A stretch of 64,000 nucleotides of DNA from Streptomyces zagrosensis (GTDB taxonomy: Bacteria; Actinomycetota; Actinomycetes; Streptomycetales; Streptomycetaceae), in contig NZ_JACHJL010000012.1 in NCBI RefSeq assembly GCF_014203645.1, positions 62,001-126,000 on the forward strand, read 5' to 3'. Below are positions 26,964 to 35,266 of the stretch, piece after piece; the first letter of the stretch is position 1; each line of letters begins with the position of its first letter. The notes beneath the pieces are model-generated. The model ran no database searches and was not told the origin of the DNA. It saw only the letters and a list, made by a program, of their open reading frames with translations. Both the position numbers and the translations under genes were made by a program.

Positions 26964-26998
26964 GGCCGGGCGCTCCCTCGTGAAGGGGGCGTCCGGCC
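26964..26998. terminator. 15-bp stem hairpin between convergent hypotheticals
   Basis: GGCCGGGCGCTCCCT (26964-26978) pairs with AGGGGGCGTCCGGCC (26984-26998), two G-U pairs, 5-base loop. It lies 37 bases past the upstream stop and serves the convergent genes. Confidence 0.75.
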
Positions 26999-27100
26999 AG
27001 TGGCGTGCGCCGACTGAAAAGTATGTGCGGCCCCTCAGCGACAGCGGTGTGTCGCCTGGGCGCACGGTGGTAGTTGGCCCCGGCGCGTACGGGGTGCGGG

Positions 27101-27721
27101 TCAGCAAGCGGCCGAGTGCTGTAGTCCGCCGGGGGCTGCGCCGTCTACGTTGCGGCTGGCCGCACCATCGACCGAGATCTCCGTCGCCTCCGCCGCGAAC
27201 GCTTCGCGCCGGGACCCTGCGTAGGGGCGCCGACCGCTGCGCCCCTCACCCAGTACCTGCCAGCCACTAGGCGTCATCGTGATGTACGCACCGCAGCGCA
27301 GGCCGTGCAGGGTGCACGCGTCGCGCAGTCCCCACATCCACGCGCCGTCTTCCTCGGTCCAGTTCCCGCTACCCTCCCGGCAGTACAGCAGCACCGCCGT
27401 ACGCACCGGGGCTCGCAACCGCAGGTCGTGCGGGATGATCCGACGCAGCCGTGCCAGCAGTCCGTTGCGCAACTCCCACCCGTCGGCGTCCGTGCTGCGC
27501 TGGCGGAAGGATGCGCTGGCCGCCAGCCGACCATCTTGGTGGAGCACCCCGACCACCGCAGTTGACGGTAGGGGCAGATGGCGCGCGTGTAGGCCGCTGA
27601 CCAGTTCGCGAGGGTTGGAGAGCAGGGGGATTTTGGCGGCGGCCCACTCGGCGGGTTCGAGTATGCGGCCCAGGCGGTGGGAGGGATCGTATGCAGGGGG
27701 TGGGGCGAAACCGAAGGTCAC
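27101..27721 (-). CDS. Conserved hypothetical protein
   Basis: 206 aa from a GTG with GGAGG upstream, giving N-terminus VTFGFAPPPAYDP. Globular, with LPLPSTAVVGVLHQDGRLAA, a central charged helix (LRNGLLARLRRIIPHDLRLR) and YCREGSGNWTEEDGAWMWGLRDAC. No signal peptide, membrane helix or catalytic signature recognised. It probably belongs to the conserved streptomycete set between rnhB and recQ. Function unknown. Confidence 0.65.
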   Translation of the reverse strand: MTFGFAPPPAYDPSHRLGRILEPAEWAAAKIPLLSNPRELVSGLHARHLPLPSTAVVGVLHQDGRLAASASFRQRSTDADGWELRNGLLARLRRIIPHDLRLRAPVRTAVLLYCREGSGNWTEEDGAWMWGLRDACTLHGLRCGAYITMTPSGWQVLGEGRSGRRPYAGSRREAFAAEATEISVDGAASRNVDGAAPGGLQHSAAC

Positions 27722-28094
27722 GGTCCTCCCTTCCTCTCTGTGCCCGAGCTGGGCAGGGCGGCGGGCATGGCACGCACCACGGAAGTGCCCAGCTAGGGGA
27801 ACGGGACGACCGGGGAGCCGATCCAATCTTCGCGGTCACGCTGGCGGGCGGCAATGAACAGCTGGTGAGACTGACCGCTATCCGGCCATATGTGGCCTTT
27901 ATTTCTGGTCGTTGGTGCTACAAATCTTGTCCTTAGGCATCCCCGCACCGCGAGGACCAGTGGAAACAGCTCCCGGGCGCCGGCCTGCGGTAGCAGCGGG
28001 GCGGCTGCCGTGAGGGGCCAGCCGGGAGCGATGCGGTTCCATCGAGGGCGCTGGAGTGGGCAGGCCAGGTGGCCACCCGGCTATGCACGGGCTC

Positions 28095-28480
28095 AGGGCA
28101 GACGGCGTGCCGTGGTCGGTAGATGTAGCACGCCTGAGCTCAGGCTCGGTCCAGCGGCCCCGCGGAGTACCAGTGTTCGCGCCCAACGTTGCCGGAGCAC
28201 CCGGGCACCCGGGCACCCGGTCGTTCGGCGAGGCCGTGCTGACGCGTGCGCTTGCGGTCATCGCGGTGGCCGGTGCGGGCCCATCCGGTGGCAGAGCGGT
28301 GAGCACCATGCGCAGCCTGCGACAGTCCAGGCGGACGCCACGGCCCCGGTCGCGGAGGCGGTGCGCCTCATCGACGACCAGCCGCCCCGTGGACGCGGAG
28401 ACCTCAGGCAACATCTGATCGCGGACATCGCAAGTATTCAGCCGCTCGGGGCCACCGCACCAAGCACGCATCCGCCGGAA
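28095..28480 (-). pseudogene. Decayed inverted fragment of a recQ-like gene
   Basis: The minus strand reads PERLNTCDVRDQMLPEVSAS, TGRLVVDEAHRLRDRG and DCRRLRMVLTAL, colinear with PERLNSVDFRDQVLPKLAAT, TGLLVVDEAHCISDWG and DYRRLRAMLAEL of the intact neighbouring RecQ. After a frame change similarity continues as TLVLRG...GVLHLPTTARRL (28095-28185) against ALVLRG...GVVRLPAAAHRL. Only about 120 codons survive, with at least two frameshifts and no helicase motif I. It points away from the intact gene. The rest of 27722-28640 shows no gene. Confidence 0.75.
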
Positions 28481-28640
28481 CGGAGCCTTTGACCTGCGTA
28501 AACATGGCCATTGAGAACGTTGTGGCCGAGTAGTCGCGCCAGCCATTCTCGTTCGGTAGGTGGTTGGTGGACCACCGGTGAGCTCCCCGTCACGCCCGGC
28601 GAAGTGGCCGAGTGTCCTAGCTATCGGGTTGCATGGAGGC

Positions 28641-30800
28641 ATGGACAACCTGGAGCTCCGCACCGAAGCCGACGCCATCCTCGCTGAACTAGTCGGCGGC
28701 CCTGGGGGTGCTGCGCGGTTGCGGGAGGACCAGTGGCAGGCGGTGGCGGCTCTGGTGGAGGAGCGTCGGCGTGCTCTGGTGGTGCAGCGCACTGGTTGGG
28801 GCAAGTCGGCGGTGTACTTCGTGGCCACCGCGCTGCTGCGCCGACGCGGCTCCGGCCCCACGGTGATCATCTCGCCCTTGCTCGCGCTGATGCGCAACCA
28901 GGTGGCGTCGGCGGCGCGGGCCGGTATCCAGGCGCGCACCATCAACTCGGCCAATCCGGAAGAGTGGGACACCATCTACAAGGAGGTCGAGCGCGGCGAG
29001 ACCGACGTTCTCCTCGTCAGCCCGGAACGCCTTAATTCTGTGGATTTTCGTGATCAGGTGTTGCCCAAGCTTGCGGCCACGACCGGATTGCTGGTGGTCG
29101 ATGAGGCACACTGCATCTCCGACTGGGGGCACGACTTTCGGCCGGACTACCGCCGGTTGCGGGCGATGCTCGCTGAGCTTGCCCCCGGTGTGCCGGTGCT
29201 GGCCACCACCGCGACCGCCAACGCGCGAGTCACTGCGGATGTGGCCGAGCAGTTGGGGACCGGTGCCGGCGAGGCACTGGTGCTGCGCGGTCCGCTGGAG
29301 CGCGAAAGTCTCCGACTCGGTGTGGTCCGGTTGCCTGCTGCCGCGCATCGCCTGGCCTGGCTTGCCGAGCACCTGGAGGAGCTGGAGGGCTCCGGAATCA
29401 TCTACACCCTCACCGTCGCCGCAGCCGAGGAGGCCACCGCCTTTCTTCGCCTGCGCGGCTTCACGGTGGCCTCCTATACGGGGCGCACGGAGAACGCCGA
29501 TCGGCTACAGGCCGAGATCGATCTCCAGGAGAACCGGGTCAAGGCGCTGGTTGCGACGTCCGCGCTCGGCATGGGCTTCGACAAGCCGGACCTGGGCTTC
29601 GTCGTTCATCTGGGCTCACCGTCCTCGCCGATTGCCTACTACCAGCAGGTGGGGCGCGCGGGCCGCGGGGTTGAGCATGCTGATGTGCTGCTGCTGCCGG
29701 GCCAGGAGGATGAGGCCATCTGGCGCTACTTCGCCGACACCGCATTCCCGCCCGAGGCACAGGTCCGTCAGACCCTGGCCGCCCTCGCCGATGCGGGGCG
29801 TCCGCTGTCCGTCCCGGCCCTGGAGGCCCTCGTTGACCTCCGGCGCACCCGTTTGGAGACCATGCTCAAGGTGCTTGACGTGGACGGGGCCGTCAAACGA
29901 GTGAAGGGTGGCTGGACTTCCACCGGTGAACCGTGGGTCTACGACGCCGAGCGGTACGTCTGGGTAGCTCGGCAGCGCGCGGCCGAGCAGCAGGCCATGC
30001 GGGATTACGTCAGTACATCCCAGTGCCGGATGGAGTTCTTGCGCCAGCAGTTGGACGACGAGGGGGCGGCCCCCTGCGGCCGTTGCGACAACTGCGCGGG
30101 AGCCTGGGCCGATTCATCTGTTACGGCTGAGACGTTGTCGGGGGCAGCGAAGGAACTGGATCGCCCGGGCGTGGAGGTTGAGCCGCGCCGCATGTGGCCG
30201 ACGGGCATGTCCGCCCTGGGCATCGATCTCAAGGGTCGTATCCCGGCCAAGGAGCAGTGTTCCACCGGCCGCGCCCTGGGACGGCTCTCGGACATCGGCT
30301 GGGGCAACCGGCTACGCCCGCTGTTGGCGGAGAGCGCGCCCGATAGGCCGGTCCCCGACGACGTCTTGCAGGCCGCGGTGGCGGTCCTCGCCGATTGGGC
30401 GCGCTCCCCGGGCGGCTGGGCGTCGAATGCCCCAGATGCCGCTGCCCGACCGGTGGGCATCGTCGCTGTGCCGTCCCTGGCCCGTCCGCAACTGGTCGGC
30501 TCCCTCGCCCAAGGACTCGCGACCATTGGCCGCCTCCCCTTCCTGGGAAGCCTGACGTACACCGGGCCGAGCGGCGCGCATGCGGTACGTCGCAGCAACT
30601 CAGCCCAGCGCGTCAGTGCGCTGTCCGGAGCCTTCACCGTCTCTGAGGAGCTGGCTGGTGCGCTGGCTCACTCTCCCGGCCCCGTCCTCCTCGTGGACGA
30701 CTACACCGACTCCGGCTGGACCCTCGCCGTCACTGCTCGTCTGCTCCGCCAGGCAGGCAGTGCCCAGGTTCTCCCGCTGGTCCTCGCTGCGGCAGGCTGA
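28641..30800 (+). CDS. RecQ-type DNA helicase fused to a phosphoribosyltransferase-like domain
   Basis: 719 aa from ATG 28641 (GGAGG immediately upstream; spacing is short, so the start could be slightly upstream). Helicase motifs: DQWQAVAALVEERRRALVVQ, Walker A TGWGKSA (51-57), VVDEAHCISDWGHDFRPDYR, QVGRAGRG. A cysteine set CRMEFLRQQ ... CGRCDNCAG is the RecQ zinc-binding site. The C-terminal ~150 residues end in GPVLLVDDYTDSGWTLAVTA, the PRPP-loop signature of type I phosphoribosyltransferases; ComF-like, and probably regulatory or repair linked. An inverted partial relic of a paralogue lies upstream. Confidence 0.88.
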   Translation: MDNLELRTEADAILAELVGGPGGAARLREDQWQAVAALVEERRRALVVQRTGWGKSAVYFVATALLRRRGSGPTVIISPLLALMRNQVASAARAGIQARTINSANPEEWDTIYKEVERGETDVLLVSPERLNSVDFRDQVLPKLAATTGLLVVDEAHCISDWGHDFRPDYRRLRAMLAELAPGVPVLATTATANARVTADVAEQLGTGAGEALVLRGPLERESLRLGVVRLPAAAHRLAWLAEHLEELEGSGIIYTLTVAAAEEATAFLRLRGFTVASYTGRTENADRLQAEIDLQENRVKALVATSALGMGFDKPDLGFVVHLGSPSSPIAYYQQVGRAGRGVEHADVLLLPGQEDEAIWRYFADTAFPPEAQVRQTLAALADAGRPLSVPALEALVDLRRTRLETMLKVLDVDGAVKRVKGGWTSTGEPWVYDAERYVWVARQRAAEQQAMRDYVSTSQCRMEFLRQQLDDEGAAPCGRCDNCAGAWADSSVTAETLSGAAKELDRPGVEVEPRRMWPTGMSALGIDLKGRIPAKEQCSTGRALGRLSDIGWGNRLRPLLAESAPDRPVPDDVLQAAVAVLADWARSPGGWASNAPDAAARPVGIVAVPSLARPQLVGSLAQGLATIGRLPFLGSLTYTGPSGAHAVRRSNSAQRVSALSGAFTVSEELAGALAHSPGPVLLVDDYTDSGWTLAVTARLLRQAGSAQVLPLVLAAAG

Positions 30801-31101
30801 GCTTCCTGCCTCTGTGGGCGTGGTGAAGGCCTGGGGCGGCGGCGTCCTCACGTTGGCCAGGACACCCCGCCCACTCAACTCGGCTCCTAATCATGCCCAG
30901 TTGGAAGTCGGGTTCTCGGTCGGCGGCGACCTGGCCACAGCGGCCCTGGTACTGAGCCGCTGTGGCGCCCTCTTCGACAACCTGAACGCGGCGAATACCG
31001 CCCCCGCCCGGCCGTTGCCGTTACATCGCACCGTCGTACGTGCCCACCAGCACGCCCCTGGGACTCGATAAGAAGCCCTCAATCTGGCGCCCGGGCTGCC
31101 T

Positions 31102-31139
31102 CGGGGCGGTCTGACCAGCACGGGGCGGTCTGACCAGCA
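31102..31139. repeat. 19-bp unit in perfect tandem duplication
   Basis: CGGGGCGGTCTGACCAGCA occurs twice back to back (31102-31120, 31121-31139). Confidence 0.85.
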
Positions 31140-31192
31140 CGTGGCGCCTGGCCGGCGCCGATGCCGGCACCGGCTGTCCACTTGCCTCCACT

Positions 31193-31234
31193 CTCACGGG
31201 CGAGAACGCCACCCTCACGGGCGAGAACGCCAAC
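31193..31234. repeat. 21-bp tandem duplication
   Basis: A 21-base unit with core CTCACGGGCGAGAACGCCA occurs at 31193-31213 and 31214-31234, differing near the last positions only. Confidence 0.8.
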
Positions 31235-31534
31235 GACTGCACTCAGTTCACCCCCATGACTGCAACCGGACTCACCGTCGCGACTGCACCCCAGTTCACG
31301 GCCGGGGTGGGGGCCGTCCAAGCGTCCACACCAGAACTGGGACGGCTCCCGGCAGTCTCGGGTGATCTCGGGCATGGTTACTCCGCGCCCTCGCGACGAG
31401 GGCTACTCCTTGAGGGCCGGCTGGACCTGACTGCGACGGCGCAGTGCCAGCCACACCATCTCGGAGCAGGCCGATCCCCTGCGTCGGCACCCATGCAACC
31501 TGATTCCTCGGCATCGCGCGGACGAGTCTCGCAA

Positions 31535-31601
31535 CCTGTGGATAACTCTGTCCGTCATGCAATTAGTACGACAATATGGCGATCTACGAGTTATCCACAG
31601 G
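31535..31601. promoter_or_regulatory. Inverted pair of consensus DnaA boxes
   Basis: CCTGTGGATAACTC (31535-31548) and GAGTTATCCACAGG (31588-31601) are perfect 14-base inverted copies, each containing TTATCCACA. The 39 bases between are unusually AT rich. The site lies 37 bases upstream of the DUF4192 start codon. Confidence 0.7.
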
Positions 31602-31638
31602 GCTGGTGAGATCTTGCCGATCACGCGACTCTCGGGCC

Positions 31639-33231
31639 ATGACGAACCGCAACGAACCCTTCAGCCCGTCCGGCTCCTCCGACTCGCCCCACCCGCAGTC
31701 TTCGCACTCCGCAGACCTGGGCCAGATCACGCTCCGCAGTCCGGCCGAGCTTGCCGATGCCCTCCCGTATCTCCTCGGCTTCTATCCCACGGACAGCGTG
31801 GTGATGATTGCGCTGCACGGCGAGCGCGGTCGCTTCGGCGGCAGGCTGCGCCTTGGCATCCCCACCACGCCCCAGGACTGGCCGGCAATTTGCGACCAGC
31901 TCGCCGAATGCCTGATCGCCGGCAGCCGGCAACGTGGCCACCAGATCACTGGCGTCGTCCTCTTCCTTTGCCAAGACCCCGCGCGTGACGAGAGCGGACA
32001 GCAGGTGATGGAGCGACTGCGCCCGCTCGCCCAGCGGCTACGCCTCGCGTGCGGCGCCCTGGAAGCCCCCATCTACGAGGCGCTCTGCATCTCGGAAGAC
32101 ACCTTCTGGTCTTACTGCTGCCCTGACCAGCGCTGTTGCCCTCCTCAAGGGACACCGCTCGTTCTTCCCGGCACCTCTGCCATGGCCGCCGCTGCCGCAT
32201 ATGCGGGAATTCAGGTCCGCGGCTCGCTCCGACAGATGGAGGATCGACTAGCGCCGCTGTCTGCACCGCGAGCACCCGAGCAGGAGCAAGCGCTGGACGA
32301 GGCCGCCACCGCCCTCGTCCCCAAGATGCTCGGCGACGCCGACCGCGCGACGGTGCGCGGCAAGACACTCAACGTTGCAGGACAGGTCCTCGAACGTTTC
32401 AAGAAAGCCGAGCCGGTGACGGGCTGCTCGGCGGCCGACGACCGAGATGATCATCTCCTGCAACACGATGAGGCAGCGGAGATCATCCTCGGCATTCAGG
32501 ACCGTGCCACGCGCGACCGGGCCGCTGAGTGGATGGAAGGACCTGAGGCGGCGCCCGCGCTACGCCTGTGGCGCGCGCTCGCCCGCCGTTGCGTGGGCGC
32601 CTATGCGGACCACGCAGCAGCGCCGCTCACCCTGGCGGGTTGGGTTGCCTGGTCACTGGGCGACGAGCCCGAGGCCCGGGTCGCTCTCAGTCGAGCTCTG
32701 CACGCGGACCCCGATTATGTCTTCGCCAGGCTGCTGCACCAGGCATGCAACGAGGGAATTGATCCCGAGCCGCTGCGGCGGTGCCTGCGTGAGGCGCAGG
32801 CCGGGCGTTCGGCGGACAGCGCCGTACTGAGCGCCGTAAGGGAAGAACTACGGCGCCTTGCGGGGAAGGACAACAAAACCCGGCGTCCTACGGGCGATAC
32901 GCCGACCACAGGGGAGCGCACGGTACAGCGCAAGCCCGTACCGCAGCCACCGCGAGCGCGAGATGCGCGCGCCGTACGCGAGAGCGGCACGCGATCCGGG
33001 GGAGACGGGGCCCCACCGGCGCACCATGCCGCCGGGACACAAGGAACCCAGAGCCCATCGACTGACGGAGTGCCAACGGTGCCGCAGCAGCGACGGCGCA
33101 TTCGGTGCTTGCAGCCAGGCAAGGGAAGCCGGCCGGCCACACGGCGCGGCGCGGGTGAGACGCGCGGCCCGGCGGGCAAGCCGCGGGCACGCCGCCGCAG
33201 CGGGCCGCGCGATGTGAACGGCAGGGACTAG
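31639..33231 (+). CDS. DUF4192 domain protein
   Basis: 530 aa from ATG 31639. The DUF4192 domain begins at about residue 27 (ITLRSPAELADALPYLLGFYPTDSVVMIAL) and extends to ~380, including LCISEDTFWSYCCPDQRCCP and a C-terminal helical WVAWSLGDEPEARVALSRAL segment. Residues ~400-530 are Arg/Pro/Gly rich and disordered. The family is widespread in actinobacteria, function unknown. Its TAG stop lies within the CTAG that borders the IS701-type element, so the original 3' end may have been altered. The DnaA-box pair upstream may regulate it. Confidence 0.8.
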   Translation: MTNRNEPFSPSGSSDSPHPQSSHSADLGQITLRSPAELADALPYLLGFYPTDSVVMIALHGERGRFGGRLRLGIPTTPQDWPAICDQLAECLIAGSRQRGHQITGVVLFLCQDPARDESGQQVMERLRPLAQRLRLACGALEAPIYEALCISEDTFWSYCCPDQRCCPPQGTPLVLPGTSAMAAAAAYAGIQVRGSLRQMEDRLAPLSAPRAPEQEQALDEAATALVPKMLGDADRATVRGKTLNVAGQVLERFKKAEPVTGCSAADDRDDHLLQHDEAAEIILGIQDRATRDRAAEWMEGPEAAPALRLWRALARRCVGAYADHAAAPLTLAGWVAWSLGDEPEARVALSRALHADPDYVFARLLHQACNEGIDPEPLRRCLREAQAGRSADSAVLSAVREELRRLAGKDNKTRRPTGDTPTTGERTVQRKPVPQPPRARDARAVRESGTRSGGDGAPPAHHAAGTQGTQSPSTDGVPTVPQQRRRIRCLQPGKGSRPATRRGAGETRGPAGKPRARRRSGPRDVNGRD

Positions 33232-34618
33232 TACTCCAGTCAGACATCGTTGCCTGAGCTGGTTCTTCTTCGGTAGTGGCAGCGGCGGGCGATGGCCTGG
33301 TGCTGTCTGCGCCAGAGGGACCAGTTCAGGGCGTGGACGACTGGTCCGAGGCGGGGTGTGGGGCGGGGCCAGAGAGTGTCCAGGAGTCTGCGGATCTCTG
33401 CCACCGTGAAGCGGATGGTGCTGGTGGGGTCGTTTGTGCGGCCCCCTTTCGGTGGCCTGGGCTGCGACTGCGGCCAGGAATGCGTGGGCGAGCATGGCCA
33501 GGGTGATGTGTCGATACCAGCGCGGATACCGACGGACCTCGTACTGGTCGAGGCCGCATTCGTTCTTGGCGGCTTGGAAGGCTTCCTCGATCGCCCAGCG
33601 CGAGCCGGCGATGCGGACCAGGTCGGCGACGCTGGTGCCGTTCGGGGCGTAGGCGAGGTAGTAGGCGATCTCGTCCGGACGGACCAGGTGGCGGCGGCTC
33701 AGTACCCACCGCTGGTGGGTGGGCCGGTCGCCATCGAAGACACCGATCGCCGGTAGGCGGGCGGTCGCCCAATCGTAAACTCGCGGGCCTTTGGCGCCGT
33801 CTTCGCAGGAGTGCCGTTCCCATGCCTGCTTCGGGGCCTTAACGACGGCCTGGTCGATATGGCCGAAGGGAGCGTGCAACTGCTGCGGCTTCGGTACGGC
33901 CAGGACGTAACCGACGCCGGCTTCTTCCAGGGTGCAGCGCATGCGCCATTCCTGGCCGTAAGCACCCGTCACCCAGGCGATCGGCAGATGTGAGGCCAGC
34001 GCCCGCAGGATCATCGCGCGGGCCAGTGCGCCCTTGGTCGCGAACCTGTGGCTGTCTGCGACCTTCGCAGCCCGGCACCGGTTGGTGTCGGCAGTCCAGG
34101 ACTTCGGGAGATACAGTTCCTGGTCCACCAGTGCCCTGCCCTTGGCCGATGCGTAGGCGGCGAAGACTGCGATCTGGCAGTTCTCGGTGCGGCCGGCGGT
34201 GCGGGAGTACTGCCTTTGCACCCCGGCGGACGCGGCGCCCTTCTTGAGGAAGCCGGTGTCGTCCACGATCAGGACCCCGTCCGTGGCGCCGAGGCGCTCG
34301 GCAACGTAGTGCTGGACGTCGTCCCGGACCACGTCAGCGTCCCAGGATGCACCGTTTAGCAGGTGCTGGAAGCCGGCCGGTCCGCGGTGACCTGCGTACT
34401 CAGCGAGCTGCCAGCCGTTTTTCCGTTCCACCGGCGCCAGCAGACCGCGCACGTAGTCCCGCATCCGCCACCGCAGATCCACCCTGGAAAACTAGCCCGC
34501 AACCCGCACGTACACCGACTCCAACTCCTCAGCCCACAGGTCGGCTTCGTCCACCCCCCACCATGCCCGGAACAACGAAGCCAACCAGCTCAGGCAACGA
34601 TTTCTGACTGGAGTGCTA
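33228..34618 (-). mobile_element. IS701-family element A with CTAG flanks
   Basis: Element body 33232-34614 (about 1.38 kb) with CTAG at 33228-33231 and 34615-34618, consistent with a 4-bp target duplication. Terminal inverted repeats begin TACTCCAGTCAGACATCG and CACTCCAGTCAGAAATCG and continue GTTGCCTGAGCTGG. The transposase gene reads leftward, away from the bracketed caspase operon. The element is inactive by its broken transposase. Confidence 0.88.
33240..34597 (-). pseudogene. IS701-family DDE transposase A, inactivated
   Basis: Reading begins LPELASLFRAWWGVDEADLW and is interrupted by an in-frame TAG at 34492-34494, where the related copy has an Arg codon. The frame then runs well (MDLRWRMRDYVRGLLAPVER, GVLIVDDTGFLKKG, WAIEEAFQAAKNECGLDQYE) until a frameshift after AAVAAQATERG, so the C-terminal ~80 residues are in other frames. 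Asp residues in VDDTGF and VFDGD and Glu in AIEEAF are the presumed DDE triad. A shortened product from an internal GTG at 34482 is possible but would lack both ends. Confidence 0.85.
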
Positions 34619-34846
34619 GGCGTGGTCCGCGTGCGGGAGCGTGTGGTGGGGGGAGCTCGGGTGCGTTGGTTACGCGGAGGCCAGCCAGGACACCGCGTAC
34701 GGATGGGTGCGCGGCACCCGGCCGAACCGCTCGCCGGTGATCGCTGCGATGCCAGCGGGCCGCCGGCCCGACGGCACGAGGCTGCCAGGTGGCCTGCGCC
34801 ACGTGTTACAAACGGCTGGGGACCGGAGCACGGGGAGGGCGGAACC

Positions 34847-35266
34847 ATGGCGGAGGTTCGTTTGGCGGCTCGGAGTGACCGCTTCGACGAAGACGACGAC
34901 CGCTGGCGGAGCCAGGTGCTTCATCTGCATCGAGCGCTCGAAGAGGCCGCGGGCCGTGTGGAGTGCCGCTCCGAGCCGGTCTCGGGGACCAAGGGGGCGC
35001 TCTCCGATGTGGTGCTCCACCTCACGGGCCCCGGCATCGTCGCCGGGCTCGTGGCGGCGCTCGTCGCGTGGCTCAAGCGTGATCGCGGCCGAAGTGTGCG
35101 TCTGACTTGGACCGTTGACGGTCGGCGCGGCGAATTCACCGTAACGGGCACCACCATCGACAACGACACCCTCCGCAGCGCGCTGGAGCACGGCCTGCAC
35201 GCGGCGGCGGGGGACTCGCCAGCCCCCGGCGAGCCGGACGACCAGAACGGCGCCTCGGGTGACTGA
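34847..35266 (+). CDS. EACC1-like small partner protein of the caspase
   Basis: 139 aa, ATG after GGGGAGGGCGG. Layout: an N-terminal beta strand and charged segment (MAEVRLAARSDRFDEDDD), a helix (LHLHRALEEAAGRVE), a GTKGAL loop, a hydrophobic helix with one membrane-like core (LTGPGIVAGLVAALVAWLKR, 59-78), then two strands (SVRLTWTVDG, GEFTVTGTTI) and a last helix. This is the pattern of effector-associated constant component 1 (EACC1), which in actinobacteria accompanies caspase, trypsin and other effectors in putative conflict systems. It overlaps the caspase gene by 8 bases (GTGACTGA), so synthesis is coupled. Family call is by eye; function of EACC1 itself is unproven. Confidence 0.6.
   Translation: MAEVRLAARSDRFDEDDDRWRSQVLHLHRALEEAAGRVECRSEPVSGTKGALSDVVLHLTGPGIVAGLVAALVAWLKRDRGRSVRLTWTVDGRRGEFTVTGTTIDNDTLRSALEHGLHAAAGDSPAPGEPDDQNGASGD

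Larger units (their letters stand above)
30801..31638. other. Long gene-free region before the DUF4192 gene
   Basis: 838 bases without a convincing gene. It contains two short tandem duplications (31102-31139, 31193-31234) and an inverted pair of DnaA-box sequences (31535-31601). Frames here give no recognisable product. Confidence 0.5.

Noticed and set aside
34670..34830. Minus-strand reading ending ITGERFGRVPRTHPYAVSWLASA as a truncated cargo gene
   Set aside because: It looks protein-like, but no family was recognised and the frame continues as antisense of the EACC1-like and caspase genes, so it is probably a shadow.
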